DNA of 64,000 nt. Origin: Struthidea cinerea (Eukaryota; Chordata; Aves; Passeriformes; Corcoracidae). Made by a program: the position numbers and the translations under genes. The notes under the pieces were generated by a model. That model had not been told where the DNA came from. It saw only the letters and a list, made by a program, of their open reading frames with translations, and did no database searches. Of this stretch, positions 11,853-25,700 are shown piece by piece. The first letter of the stretch is position 1. Each line of letters starts with the position of its first letter. The stretch covers positions 1-64,000 of the forward strand of contig VZTI01005210.1 in assembly GCA_013397865.1 (NCBI GenBank), in the 5' to 3' direction.

Positions 11853-14800
11853 GACAAAAAACAGTGGCACTCCTTCACAAAAAACTGTTTTTCTAGGATG
11901 CCGTAGTAGCTATGGCTGAGTACTTGGCACAAAACGATTTCATCACAAAGTAGATGTATGTGAAAATATGCAAAAACACAAGGGAGACAATAAGAGAGTT
12001 GGCACAGACTTCCCAGTGTTAATTTAGAGTTTCCTGCAACAAACTAATAATTAATAAACACAATAGTGAAAGAAAGTAATGGAATTGTCATAATCATAAT
12101 CGTGGTACCGAATTATGCAATAGTCAGTTCTTAAGGTTATCCCATTTTGTAGGCAAACATCTGTTAATGTTTTGGGGTTTTTTTTCTGTGTCTGAGCATT
12201 CAAATCTTCCTACTGAAATCTGGCTTGGATTATTTCCAGAAACTCCTTTACAGTTTCTGTTCCCAAAACACAGTGGTTTTGTTGTGGCGTTGTTCCTTGG
12301 TTTCTTGAGGGTACAGAGGGCCATGCTTGTGTTTGCTAGACCAGTTTCTCTCCTCACATCCAGGAGTTCACTCTGAAGAGCTGCAATAACCAAACTCAGG
12401 TGATAGAAGAACAGGATTCTGTTCCTTAGACATGAAAGTTCTTGCTGTTCTCTGGCTGCCCTTAACAGTGGGTCCTAATTGTGTCAAAAAATGTAACAGT
12501 GAACATGCTGTTATTTTCTCAGGATGATGCTTTGGTGCCTTAAATGTAGATTATTGTTTGTGAACAGCTTCCCACAATAACTCCATGTTCACCTATGTGC
12601 TTCCAGAGACAGAGCCCCTGGGCTTCAGGTCAAGCCTTCATGAACAAGCTTGTGTTCACCTTCAGTTTTTTTATCACCGGGTAACAGCAACAACAAAAGC
12701 AGTATGAAGCAAGATGAAAAGAAGTCCTCAGCAAAGGTGAGAAGCCTTGACAGCATTAACTGAGAAATGGGAAACTGAGTAAGAAACACTACATATGTTT
12801 CGTACAAACTATAGCAATGACTAAACATCAGAGAATAATTCAAGACCCTTGAACACCATATCAGAGATGTTATTGAACTGCTCAGATGCAAGGTCAGTCT
12901 TACGTAGAAAAGAAGAAACAAAGGAGTTAACTTGAGAACAAAATGCTTGTGAGCAATGAGACCTTTTCTTTTTGAAAGGAAAATTCCATGCTTTCCCTTC
13001 TGGTTGGCCTGCCGTAGTGGATATGCTTTTGCAGTACAGCATGTACAGTGCATAAGCAACTATTGCCATGCATGGTTGGCTTCCAAATCAGCAGTGCTTA
13101 AAAACATGCAGTGCAAATTCGGCTCTCTCTTCTATCTTGGGTTTTGTTATTGTTGTTTTCTGTTGTTGTTGCTCTGAAAGAGTATTTGCTCACTTTTTTT
13201 TAAAAAGGAAAGATCTAATTTAACTAAGTGGATGTATTTCTCCTTTGTTCAATCAAAATGCTCTCCCTTTCCTTCTAATGTCCATGGCAGACAGTAGGCA
13301 GTTTCCTGTAAAGAAACAGCACTGTAGCTGACTATGTCTTCTCCTGAACACAGTAAATATCATCTCAGACCACCCCTGGAGCAATATCAGAAGATACAGC
13401 TCCACTAGGACAAATACAGTGATTATTCTGCCCAGGGTCTGTGTGAAACCTGCTCTAGAAAATGTAATTAAACTGAGTGACAAGCAAGGATCAGCCTGAG
13501 AACTTCACATTTATCATGAGCAATCATCAATCCTAATTAGCAAAATATTTCATTACCCACGCTCTCTTCCCAAAACAGAGTAGCTTGTTGGAATTAAAAG
13601 ACATATCTATAGATATTGTTTATATTATTACTGTATCTACATGTGCTGGTGGCAGAGCGAGACACTCAAGAGGGATAGCAGTAAAAACTTTCAGTGTGAA
13701 TGAAGATGATCATTACTTAGAGCCAAGCAGCAGGTCAGTATGCCCTTGGACATGGATAATGTTAACAATCTGGAAATATTCAAGAATGGTCAGAACAGCT
13801 GTGAAAGTGTGAGGAAATTGCTCTCAGAAAACACAGGAACAGGATGACAGCAGGGAAGCTCAAGGGAGGGACTTCTTCACATCCAAATCCAGCCTCTCTC
13901 TGTAGCTGTAATCTCCTGTGCCAACAAATTCACACATACTGCGGCTGCGGTTTAGGTGAGTCATACATACCAAACAAGGAGGACAGACCAAGGTTTTTCA
14001 ACCTTTATACCTATGTATAATTATAAATGTGTGTCTACACAGCAACATTTTGGATTGTTTTAGTTATTCAGTATTCATAAAAAAGTATAGGAGAATTGAA
14101 GCAGGTATAACAAACCAAAGCAATCTGTCAGAAGAAAATGTGCGTGCTAAACTCACTTCATGAGCACATAAAAGCCCATAAGGTCTCTGATTAGCAAAAA
14201 CACAGAAAGTCCACAGCCCCAGTGGTTTCTTCAGACCTAACTTCATTTGACTTCCGGGCGCCTGACCAATGACTATCCCTCAATCACTCATTCTTGCAGG
14301 CATGACCTCTTGCCAGTAAAAATGATCACACCATGGAAACTAAACCTTTCCTAGCATCTTACCCTATGTAATTAAGAAGGGCGGACAACCAGTGTTCTCT
14401 GTTTTGTCAAAAGGCTTTAGAAGAAAAGAGAAAAGGAAGGACACATCGGTACAGATCACTGACAAAAACCTAGCTCATACCAGCCCGGCCTTCACTAGGA
14501 TGAGACCAGTGGAGACTTGCCAATGAAAGCCCTCTTGTCATCTTAGGTTTAGGGAAGTGCATTGCAATAGGTAACATGTCAACTAACACAATGCTAAATG
14601 CAGGTTTGCTCATATTGCAGGAAAGAACAGTAATGTTTAAAACTGTGTCTGCTGGTCAGAATTACTCTGTGAACTGGTTGAAGAGATACATGAATAAAAG
14701 TACTGTTCCCCTTTCTGTTCCTACTTGAAACTTGACTATAGCATGGCTGAAAACACATGTTCTTTCTCACAGTGAGGAAAATGCCTCATGTCTAAAATGT

Positions 14801-16396
14801 TCAGACAACAATCTCTCGTCTGTTCCATACTTAATAGTTGCTTGACTCTAATAAGGTTGTTATTAAAACAACTCAGTTTAATGGCTTTCATGTTGTATTG
14901 ACTTCATGTCAAATAATGTTTATATAAATAGTCTTTGAGGCATGGGAAACTTGCAGGATGTTTTCACAAAGTTCTTGTAGTGTTTGTCTCAGGAATTGTG
15001 AAGACACATGATGACTACAAAAAATTCTAAATAAAATGCAAATTCATGAAAAAGAAAGTTGGGGTTCTTTTCTTCAGAAATGTTTTGCACTTCATTTGTA
15101 ACAGGATTTAAACCCACTTCATCCATTCCCACCTTTCACCAGAAATCCTGTGCTCTTGGATATCAGGTTTTCTTCAGTTTTCATTATTAACAATTCTACC
15201 CACCAGAGATTTTCCTATTTTCTTCAGAATTTCTCCTTTTTTTACTTTCCAAAGTTCTTACTGAAAGCCTTCAACAAATCAAATACTTGTCAGCAACTTC
15301 TTTTATCTTCATTTTAAAAACCTGTCACCTCTGTTTCTGTAGAATGATATTTTAAACTAGTCTAGAAGAGTGATTTATAAGCTTAGAGACTGCTTTATTT
15401 GACCTCCTTCACCTTGAAAGGACATGTAAAAGGAAACAGAGATTCATCTTCTGCCATTTCATGAGCTTCCAAGCTCCTTTTCATTGAGAACAGGACATGA
15501 TCATTTATCCTGAGTAAATTATTGCAGGTTGCACATGCTCTACTACCTCTATAATATATTGTGTTTTAACTTACGTTTTTCTCAAAATGTATTAATGTTA
15601 GATGCAGTATCCAGTAAAAACCTTCATTTTTTCCTTCTTTGGTGACTTTCCAAAGCATCAGTACTTGCTTCTGCCTTCATGATATTTTACTTTGTCACTC
15701 ATGTGGCCAAATAAGCTAAAAAAAAGGAACCTAGTTTTTTCTTTCAACCTGACAATCTAGATGGAAATTATGCAATGGTGGAAAGGCAGTTCAGAAGTTT
15801 TGAACAAATATATCTCTAATAAAGTGTGGCATCAGTAGCAACAACAGTCAGATGTAATGAGTCATGTTGTGTTAGTTTCAATGGAATAAGTGAGACTTCA
15901 GTCATAGGTGTTAATGTGTTCTCCCCAATGCAAAGTGTTAAACCATTTAACATGGTCTGTGGTTTTAAGTACAGAAAGTTTAGCCTGCTCAGTCACATGG
16001 CAGCTGCACTAGAAATTCATGCCAGATCTGGGAATTATATTGATTAGTATGAACAAAAACAAAACACAAAGCATTTGGAAATTGAAATCAAGTGGTTAAC
16101 AAGACCAAGTTAATCAAAATCTGTCAGAGTACCTTTCCTAGACACAGGTTATTAATTTAGAATCCATTATGCTATCCAGAAGTCCTTCTTAGCACAGCAA
16201 GAAAGGCTTAATTTTCTTATTCATCTCTCGGATCACGACTATAGGAGTGAAGATTGATTTGCTGCTTTTGATAATAAATGTAGACAGGAAAAGCAGAAAG
16301 GATAGGACAGTGGAAAGCAAGGGAGCTGTTGCTGTTGCTGAGCTTTTAAGGCTGTGAAACAGCTATGTAGTCTTGGAAAACAGTTTGGAGTAGCCA

Positions 16397-16410
16397 GTCA
16401 CCATGGTAAC
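16397..16410. promoter_or_regulatory. Consensus RFX X-box motif
   Basis: GTCACCATGGTAAC fits the X-box consensus GTNRCC-N(0-3)-RGYAAC at every position, with a two-base spacer. RFX factors bind such sites in promoters of cilia and MHC class II genes and in enhancers. No gene start was recognised nearby, so a distal element or chance are both open; the chance expectation is roughly 0.2 per window this size. Confidence 0.35.
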
Positions 16411-19400
16411 TGCTGGCCAGGAGCACAGTTCCCACCTGCACGGGATATCCCCTGCCTGGCCAAGTCAGGTCTCCTTCCTTCCACTCATCATCCTGCATTG
16501 GTAGAGCAGCACAGGCCAACTCAAAGCGCGGTTAAAAGCCAAGTAGCAAAATGTGAGATCAAAAAATAAAACTAAGGGGAAGAAAGAGACTTCAAGAGCA
16601 TGGAAAGTCAAGGCAGGACATCCGTTTTTTTCAGCCAGTTTTTTGGGAAGAGCCAACAGTCTTGTTTGATGGCCTGACTTTTCCAGTGGGGGAAAATATT
16701 AACCAGTGTCCTTTCCTCAGGAAGTTCTTCAGAAACCTCTTCCACCATAATGGTTCCTGCTATTTTGATTTTAGAAGGTTCAACAGGTGATGTGAGATTG
16801 AACACGCCATCCCTTCTGTTCTTCATCCACCTGTTTGGGTCCGCTAATTTGTCACTTCACCCTTTTCTTACCTGCCACATCATCATACCACCCCTGATCA
16901 ATAGAAGAAGACCTCTCTGAATGAGTGATTGTTTTCCAATTTCTTAACCCCTCTGCTAATTTTAACTCTTAGAGCTAATTGCAGCACTTTGTGAACTCCT
17001 ACTGATTTCTCAGAGATGATTTCACAATTACAGTAGGCATGCAGTCTCCAATTATCACACAGGTAGGAAGAAGTCACCAAGTAAGTAACAACTTGTGTTT
17101 CATTTCAACCAGGGATGCTTGCTGGAATGTGATGTTCCACCAGAGAAATTAAATCCCCTAAAAAGGCAGGGAGGAAACAAAGGATTGTGTTCTAGCTGTC
17201 ATGGCTAAATCTGGTTTGCACTTCAAGAACAGACTTTAAATTTTCACCAAACACTATAAAGTTCAAAACAATCCAGTCAGCCTTTTAGGCTGGTGAGTGT
17301 TTCTCATGGTAAATGTGTCCAATTTTTCATAACACATTCTCTGAGAGATGGCAGTTAGCCACCTGGAAGTCAGTCTTATGAAAGGTTTTCTTCCCTTTAA
17401 TTATAAAAATACCCACACAAATTCATCCCTTGCCTATCAAGCTGTTTCCACAACCCAGTTCAAACTGATTTATGAAGGAGTAAATGAACACATTCTTACT
17501 ATAGTCAGTATAGCTATAGTTGATTGTGCAGTATCAAGTGCTGCATTTTTGCAGTTTAGGCACCAGAATCATTAATTTGATCTGATTTACACTGATGACA
17601 TTCAGGGCTGTCATTCCTATGATATAGAAACTTGTCATTGCCAGCTATTTAATTTTGTAAAGACATTACCTGAAATTTATTAGTAATAGGTCTTAAATGG
17701 CAATTCAGTCTTAAATTATGGGGGCAGCAAGCACCCTTGAAACAGGTCTACATTTATGTCTTGGATCGTGCAATTGGGCAGACCAGGAACATTCACAAGG
17801 AGAGCTGTAGCTGTTCAGCTGAGCTTTGCAGCTGCTTCCTTCAACCACAACCAGCAGACAGAAATATTCAAATTTCCATAATGTAAAATAATGAAAAGGA
17901 CTGGATCTAGAAATAAGGCTGGGTTTTCCTCTTGCTTTAATGCATGGGTTTACACAGACACAGATCAGTTCTTGCTGTTGCCTGCATGAGTTTTGCTATT
18001 GACTTCAGTAGCCGTATGACTGGTCTTCTCGACACTAGGGGGTGATTGACTAGTTATTTAATTAACCAGTTTAAGCAGCATTAACAATAATCTCAGCAGT
18101 ACCCAATGGATTTTCTGCTTTAAATATACTGTGCACTTCTCTATTTATAGTAAACACCAGCAGTGGGATTCATCTGTCCAAATATAGATTCTGCATTGTA
18201 GGTGTCTGTCTGTGAGTTAACTGTCTAGGCTCCCTTTATAGTCAAGGGAACAGGCCTTCTGAGGGCAGAGCTCTTCTCATCCCATTTCCGGTGTCTAAAA
18301 TAGATTAAATGAATCACCTCCATTTAGGAGATAGAGTAGGAAGGCCTATTTCTGTTCATTCACTATGGAGGGAGTCTTGACAACTGGCAATGGTATAGAT
18401 GCCTACCCTGTAGAGGCTACAACACAGGATACTTCCTGTCCTAAAGTGATACCGAGAAGACTGTGGCCATCAAGCAGCCCCTATGTTCCCTCAGATGAAT
18501 AATTTATCACCTTGCTGCCTTTCAATAATGTTGGCCTCCATCTCCTACATGATTCATTGGGAAGCAGGGTATGTTCGAGAATGGTATTTCAGACCCACCC
18601 TTCTTGCCGGCTTTCACTCTTCTTCCCATAGTTTCAACTCCATGGACCCATTTTACTGACAAGGAGGTAATGAGCTATTGAAATGAAACAGTGCTGCTGT
18701 GTAGCTGGTTGAGGAAATCATTGTTGAGCAATGTAACATGCTCTTATCCTTTGTCCCAGAGGACTGAGCAAAAGTTTTGTGAGGCAATCCCATTTACTGC
18801 TGATGCCAATGCCAGGAAATGAACAATCTGTGTTAGCTTTTGACTTTTAAAAACAATGGGCTGGATGCAATGCCCTCTGAAGTTACCAGGAGTCTTGTTC
18901 TTCCTTTGTTTTCGAAGGGCATGGGGTCAGGCTCAACACTAGGAGTTTATTTTGCTTTGTTTTTATACTTAATGAGAAATAAAAGTTACAAGCAGGTGTA
19001 GTTGTGATTATGAGCAGTTGGTCTGCACAATGAAAGGAGAGCGTGATTTTTAGACAAACGACAATCAACTTTCCTATTTAAAATGTTTTTGTACTAATTG
19101 CATGTGGAATTTTTCATCACACATGCACTAGTTTAAGGTTTATATAGATTATTGGCCTCTGCATTATAAAATTTAGACACACAACAGTTTTGTTATGAAG
19201 TTCTTGTTATGCTTTTAAAGAGGAATTTCCAGAATACGTATGTGTATTGTTGATCATTCATTTGCGTAGCAGTACTGTACAATCTTCCTCCATTTTCCTT
19301 CTCCCCATATGAAACCTTCCTCTGAGGACCATGCATAACCCACAGTATATTGATGTATGGAGTATAATGCACAGGCTTCTGCTCTCACTCAGAGTCTGAA

Positions 19401-20004
19401 GAAACAACTGCTACCCAAATCAAATCACTAATATTTCTAAAACATTAGTTACCCTCAAAGGATGTTTAAGTAGTACAGCAATGTTACTTTCTTTAGTTTA
19501 CAGGCAAGAAATTAAATTGTAAAAGAACAGAATTTACTTATTCATGATTGTATGGAACCAAGAACTATCTTTCCTGAGGTTATGTCCCATTCTCTTAGGC
19601 AGAAAACCATACACCCTCTACACTCTGCATATGTATTTCAATTAACGGTTATGTTCATTGAGGACACTCCCTACCTGTGATATGGCTGACTTGTGGGAAG
19701 GACTGGTTTACAGCACCTCTAATCCATAGGGACAAGAACCTCTTCATCCATTTAGATGATCATGGCAGCACTGAGGCTGAGCATGGAGCTGCAGCTGTGC
19801 ACCTTTTGTGCAGATGGCACAACTGCCTGCTGGGGCTTGGACTGTGCCTGCCACACGACTCATGCATTTGTTCACCAAACATAATGTCCTGAGGTTACAG
19901 GAAGTGGATGGGTCTAACTGGCAGTAAGGTCTTCTTCCAGAGGCTTTCTTATGTATGAAAACATAGACAACATTTTAGTAATCTAACATCATTCTTAGTA
20001 TCTT

Positions 20005-20906
20005 TCAACACCTTTATTGTAACCCGGAGGGATGATGGAGTAAACTCTCATTAAGTTTGCAGATGACACTGAACAGGGGGAACCAGTTGACGCACTTCAG
20101 GGCAGGGCTGACAACCAGACTGACCTAGATTGTCTGGAGGAACAGGTCAACCACAACCGTATGAAATTTAGCAAGGGGAAAAGGAAAGTCCTGCACCTGA
20201 GAAGGAATAACCCTGGCAAAGATACATGCTGGGTACTGACTAGCTGCAGAGCAGCTAGTTAAGAAGGACCTGAGAATCATGGGGGGCAGTCAGGATTAGC
20301 CAGAAATCTGCCTGGCAGCAGGGAAAGCCAACAGCATCCTGGGCTGGTTCAGCAGAAGCACAGCCAGGAAACTGATAATCTCCCTTTACTCAGTACTTGT
20401 TAGACAACACCTAAAATACTCTGTACAGATTTCAATTCCCCGATACAAGAAATCCACTAACGCATTGGAGCACATTCAGTAAAAGGCTACCAAAATGTTC
20501 TAGGCTTTGGAGCACTTGTCTGGTAGAGAGAGGCTGGGGAAATGGTGATTATTCAGCCTGGAGAAGAAACAGCTTTTTATACATCTAACTAGCAGCCTGC
20601 CAGTATGTACAAGGAGGTGGCTCCAGGCTCTTCACTGCAGCCTGTGGCAGGAGGATGACAGACAATGGGCATAAACTGAGACAAGATATGTTCAGGGTGG
20701 ATATAAGTAAAAACATTTCCTTGTGTCAGACAGAAAAACAGGCTAGCAGAGAGGCAGTGCAGTCCCCATCCTTGGAGCTTTTCAAGACCTAACTGGATAA
20801 ATTCCAGAGTAACCTTGGTCTTAACTTACAGGTAGCCTGCCTGAGAATGAGGTAGGACTAGAGATATGAGGCTACTTCCAACTTGAATTATGCTACAGTT
20901 TTATGG
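20005..20906 (+). mobile_element. CR1 LINE fragment, old, with RT active-site motif
   Basis: Sense orientation, about 900 bp, covering the end of reverse transcriptase through the 3' tail. Bases 20053-20070 encode KFADDT, the CR1 version of the RT catalytic xADD box. Bases 20161-20217 encode MKFSKGKRKVLHLRRNNPG, and SLYSVLVRQHLKYSVQIS follows at about 20380, all CR1 ORF2 hallmarks. The 3' end is a decayed copy of the usual tail (AACTTGAATTATGC...TTTTATGG). Frameshifts and stops separate the conserved words; for example, the frame breaks between DDGV and KFADDT. It is an inactive relic, more diverged than the copy at 3.4 kb. Confidence 0.92.
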
Positions 20907-22239
20907 AACAGAGTTGTCAGCAAAGATTTTGTCTGTGAAAAACCAAATATTTCCAAGTTGCAAACCTCAGAAAGGAGCATAAATGCATACTAAAATCTTA
21001 GAGCAGGCACATTATGCATCCTGTGAAGAGCAGTCACTTCCTTTATGTAACAGCTTTTGCATTGTTCCTATTTTTAATTCCTTTATTATCACCAGTCACC
21101 ACTAACACAAGGAGTGAGACAGAAGGAGTATGGACTGCCATACTGATTTTAATGGCTTTTGGATGCACTGCAGAGCACACAAAATTACTTCTGTTTATGG
21201 AGAGACATTCTGGCCTCTGCCTCACTACAAAAACATGTGCTTCGCTTATGCAAAATCCTCACGTGTCTAAATTAATTAAAGTTGTAGTATTTCTATCTAG
21301 TATTTCACAGTCAGAAGTGTGTGAGCGTGCACAATGTGACACACCACAGTGAGTCTGACACACTGAGAGGTATCTGAGATGCAACTGAGTTATTGTGCAA
21401 GCGCATACCATCTGTGCAATAAAAGGGAAGGCCTGCATATGGCTATTTCTCCATGTTCTACTAACCAGGCCAGAGGCCTGGAAGTCTTGGCCAAACTGCC
21501 ATATTTATCTTTTTCCATTTGGTCAACAAAATAGAAAAATTGACACAAAGAAAAAGAGGATGGAGCAATGCAGATGTAGGGTATCCCTAGAACAAATGTG
21601 CGAGGTCATCACTTTCTGTGATAGCCCTTACAATTTTAAGACACACCACTTCTGCTTCCCATGCTGAAGAAGTGTAACCACTGTCTTATCCAAGGATAAA
21701 AGTAAGTCACAGAACTACAGCTTTCATTTTCTGCTCTTTTCAGTCTTGGAATGGAACAACAGCGGGAATGAATTGAACCCGTGTTGGTGAGATGTGCCAA
21801 TTTGAAACAGTCTCAGTACTATTTCCTGTCCTGGCTTTCCTGCATCAGCTTCTGCTGCCTGCTGCTAGGTGTCTTCTTCTGTTTGAGGGTAGCTGTTGTT
21901 CTTCACGGCTGGTGGGAAGCACCACTGTAGAGCAGATTGATTTCCAGGTCCCAGAGCAGACCCAGTGTCTTATGCTAAAAAGGCTTTCATAGGCTTTCAG
22001 CACAGCATTCTCCCAACAGAGTCAATACTCTGTTTGCTCAAAAAGTGAAAAGGGCAGTGATAAAGCTGAAGAGTGGTTTGAAGCTTGTTTTCTTTATTCA
22101 GGTCTTGTTTACACTCTGACTCCCAGAAGCCTTTATGACAGTTGTGAACCAGTAGCCTCATCCCACCAGAAGAACCAACGAAGTAAAACAGGAGGAAAAT
22201 GTGAAAGCAAGGAAGTTCTCATGAAGTTCTCTAAAACGC
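20907..22239. other. Intergenic DNA, no gene recognised
   Basis: Nothing recognised except chance open frames. The longest is 112 codons on plus at 21014-21352, whose hydrophobic N-terminal third resembles a membrane segment but which has no family match. Confidence 0.5.
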
Positions 22240-22366
22240 TTTGGGCTTGTCTATGCATGTTAGATCATTTGTGGTGATCTAACAAAACTGAATTGGGGTT
22301 GCACCAATTTAATTAAATCACTGCAAAAGCTGTGCAGTCTAATCCCTTTTTTTGGTTAACACCTAT
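22240..22366. mobile_element. Probable hAT-like DNA transposon (MITE) remnant
   Basis: The words GGGCTTGTCTATGCATGTTAG, TTGGGGTTGCACCAATTTAA and TTAAATCACTGCAAAAGCTG resemble old non-autonomous hAT elements common in sauropsid genomes (GGCTTGTCTACAC-type ends, GTTGCACC and TTTAATTAAATC cores). A 9-bp stem (22259-22267 / 22275-22283) with a 7-base loop lies in it. The second terminal repeat was not found, so ends and orientation are uncertain. Confidence 0.4.
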
Positions 22367-22635
22367 GCAACGCAAACATCTGAGCAATAGCTACATAAAG
22401 AGGTCAAAGACATAAAAAAAGACTCAGGCTCCAGTGCACTAATCTCAGTTTCAATTAAAGCCTAAGAAAGTACGAACTTCATGATTTATACTTCCTTGTA
22501 AAGCAAAGAGAAACAGAGAAAGTAGTATATGTCCTTAAATTAAAGAAACTATTGCCTGCTAGGGAAAGGCTAAATCAAATCAAGTAACTTTCAGGTCTTA
22601 TTCCTTTGTAAAGCAGCACCAAATGGCAAAAGTTT

Positions 22636-22648
<13 letters not shown>

Positions 22649-22683
<35 letters not shown>

Positions 22684-22716
22684 GGTAGATAGGTAGATAG
22701 ATAGATAGATAGATAT
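22649..22716. repeat. Compound microsatellite (AT)16 plus GATA/GTAG array
   Basis: Sixteen AT units at 22649-22680 run directly into GTAG and GATA tetranucleotides at 22681-22716. The Tyr/Ile-rich minus frame across it is meaningless. Likely length-variable. Confidence 0.97.
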
Positions 22717-25700
22717 GTACTGCAAGCCACCTTTAAGAACAGAAGGAAAGGGTCTCCTTGACAATATTGTATGAGTCCCTTGAGACTTTTCCAGCACTTC
22801 ATTTTAGTCATCTGGAATAATTTATTGATACATAGTCATCCCTTTCAGAAATTTCCAGACAAATTAACCCACTATTACTCACATTGTACATCCCTAGGGA
22901 GCAGTTTGGTTGATGCTTTTCTGTATAGTGACTCCTGCCATGCTCAACAGTGCCAGACTCATGTAGACCATCAAAGCTTTCTGAATAATCAGCAAAAAGG
23001 GATTGTTTTCTGATTTTGCCAGTTGGCAGATGACAGTGGCTCTAACGGTAAGTTAGCCACTCCTCCCTGTTTCATTTTCCTGTGAGGATACTGAAAGGGA
23101 AAGCTCAAAGAACCCATGAGCACTAAATTAGCTGAGGTGGAGGTTATCTGTTGATTTCTTATTGCAGCAAAAACAGACTGAAAATCAGCATGGTTAACTC
23201 ATTAAAAATCAACAAATGATGGCTTCTGTTGATCTGATGGGTAAATGAGGAGGGGGATCAGGAACCTTACTCTCTAAACACAGACTAACAAGAAACCTTC
23301 TTTGTGCTCCCCTAAGAATAAAAGTGGGATTGGGAGTTAGAGTGTCTGGGACTGGCTCCAGCAAGAATATGTATTGCCCTTCTTCACAGTTGTGTAGCTG
23401 TTGCTTTGTCTGCATTAGCCCCAGCTGGGTTCCCTGGAAGCACGCTGACCATCTCATCTCATTGACAGCTGATTATTGCTGTGGCTGGGGGCATGCCTCC
23501 TTAGCTTGCCACTGCCTTCTGCTGCTGTAGCCCAGCTTGGAGGAATTCAGCAGCCTGAAGAGAAAGCTTTGCTCCACACTCACTGAACACACAGTTGGTC
23601 AGCTACCTGGGCAGTGGATGAATAATTCCCTCCTGGCCCAGCTGTGCTCCCACTGCAAACAGTGGCACTAGCTACAGCAGTAATGGACTCCTCCACAACA
23701 TGTAGCGCTTTCTCTGTTATCTGCAAGATAACATGGAATCCTTCAAAGCCTTATTCAATAATCTATATCCCTGTCAATTCCATTGCTTCCAAGTTCACAA
23801 AATATTTTTTTGACTCTTTCCTTATGTGCAAAATTTTTGCTTGGTCACATCTGTGATATCCTTTTGGCTATGATGGAATTATTGAGGAATAAGTGTAGTC
23901 AGAACAGGCCTGTTCCCATTATGTTGTTCTGACACACATCCATTAACAAAGTTTTGTGCGGTTTCCTGGCCCATATCTCTTCTTCTGGCCCTGTTTTCAT
24001 TATTGTTGTGAGACATGATGTATGTATCAAAGTACCCTTGTTTCCATCAGAACCTTTATATTTTTACTTTTGCCAAAAAAGCATTTCTTCGGTGTATAAC
24101 AACAATAATGCTTCAGCGACTTTAATTACTTACACATTACAAGCACAAGCACTTTTTGTTCTCTGGCGAACACATCCACTCCCCTTAAAGCCTTTGCACA
24201 TATGTGCAAGCAGGCACACATGCAGACCTACATGGCTCTTCCAGTGGAAAGAAATTATCTCTGTTCAGAGAAATTTTCTGTGTTTACTCAACAGATATCT
24301 TTAGGCTCAGTTACTAAAATGCTCCATTATTTCTTTTGTTGCAGAATGGTAGGGCTGGCAGAGACTTAGGTAAGCCTCATTAAGCAACTCTTGCAGTATG
24401 CATAATCATTGTGATGGAAGTTATAGGAGTGTTTATGATATTCTTATATAAATCAATTAAATATGTGACTTAAAATGACTCACCATGGTTCTGCAACATT
24501 CACTTCCCATCTCTCTGACCTTTGTTCCCTGCACGGGCATACTGGGTCTCCTTCCCACAAAATTCTGAATCTGGTAGATAACTGACAAGAATTCTGTATG
24601 ACTTAGATCCATCAGAAAGGGAGAGCATGCCTTAGGCTGCAAGGTGTGTTACTGTGCTTTCAAAAACACACTCACAAGTCATCTCTCCAAACCGCACAGA
24701 ATATCATCCCTGGAAGTACTAGCATTAGTTGTTCATCAAAACAGCTACCACCGAGAGGTTATGTGTCTTCACAGCCCACTGGTTTTATCTAGTCATAGAA
24801 AAATACCTCATACAAAACTCCACTGCCATCCTGCCCATCAGTGCAGGTACCATTGCACACAACAACATACGCAAACATTCCTCACTCTATGGAGTCATCA
24901 CCTTTGTCTCTGGATGAGCAATGTCATGTTCTTAGTCACAACAAGAGATGGTAGGAGGGGCAGTGCTGCCAGTTCATTATGAATCTCTTCCCCCAGTGAC
25001 CATCAAGGAAACCATGACTCACGGCCTATGCAAGCAGTGTGGCACACTGTTTTCATGGCAGGAGCATTAATTCATCCCCTTTTCCTTCACCATCCAGAAT
25101 GGGAAGAGTGGTGATCCACTGTAGAGACAAATAAAGCCAGAATCAGCTGAGCTAGGTCAAATCAAGTTATTTGGGCTATGACTAAGGGCTTGAAGAACAA
25201 GCAGAAATGCGTCGCTGACTGCACTTGCACAACACAGCAGGACTATGGCAGGAAGCTCTAAAGAAAATCTGTGTGCTGCCAGTAAAATAATTAATTCCTT
25301 AAACTGCACTGTAATTCCGAGACAGTTGAGTAAGCATCTTAATATTTCCTATTGAAAGGGGAACAAATTTCCCAAGAACCTCTATGAGAAGTTTTCCCAT
25401 TTTCAGCACCTTTAAGGTACAAAAAAATAAATATCACCACAGTATGGTAGAAAAACAAAACAAAACACATGGGAACAGTTTATACCTCCATAGCACTGGT
25501 AATAATTATTACTTCATTAGTAATCCACAGTCCTACATTCAGTAACACCACTTGCCTTATAAAATAGGTAAAAATTCATAGAGAATAACATAGAACCATT
25601 ATAAAACCCCCTACTTTTAAATAAAAGGGACTGCTAACTTAAGTAATGACTATGAGTACTCCATAATTATCATTTTTTTGAGAGTGCATGAGCTTAGCAT

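Larger units (their letters stand above)
9794..20004. other. AT-rich intergenic DNA, no gene recognised
   Basis: About 10 kb without a recognisable gene or young repeat. An A-rich patch of repeated AATAAACA-like words lies at 9968-10008. Imperfect TTG repeats lie at about 13141-13172. The longest frame is 144 codons on minus (13059-12625), Leu/Phe/Ser-rich and ending in a hydrophobic stretch, with no family resemblance. Palindrome 11837-11852 and X-box 16397-16410 are listed separately. Confidence 0.55.

Noticed and set aside
12625..13059. 144-codon minus frame
   Set aside because: Leu/Phe/Ser-rich, with no domain. Several frames of this length are expected by chance in AT-rich DNA on two strands.
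22591..22797. Minus frame with an Ile-Tyr repeat
   Set aside because: It is the translated AT microsatellite.
24342..24390. CR1-tail-like phrase GCAGAATGGTAGGGCTGGCA
   Set aside because: Too short and too diverged to tell from chance.
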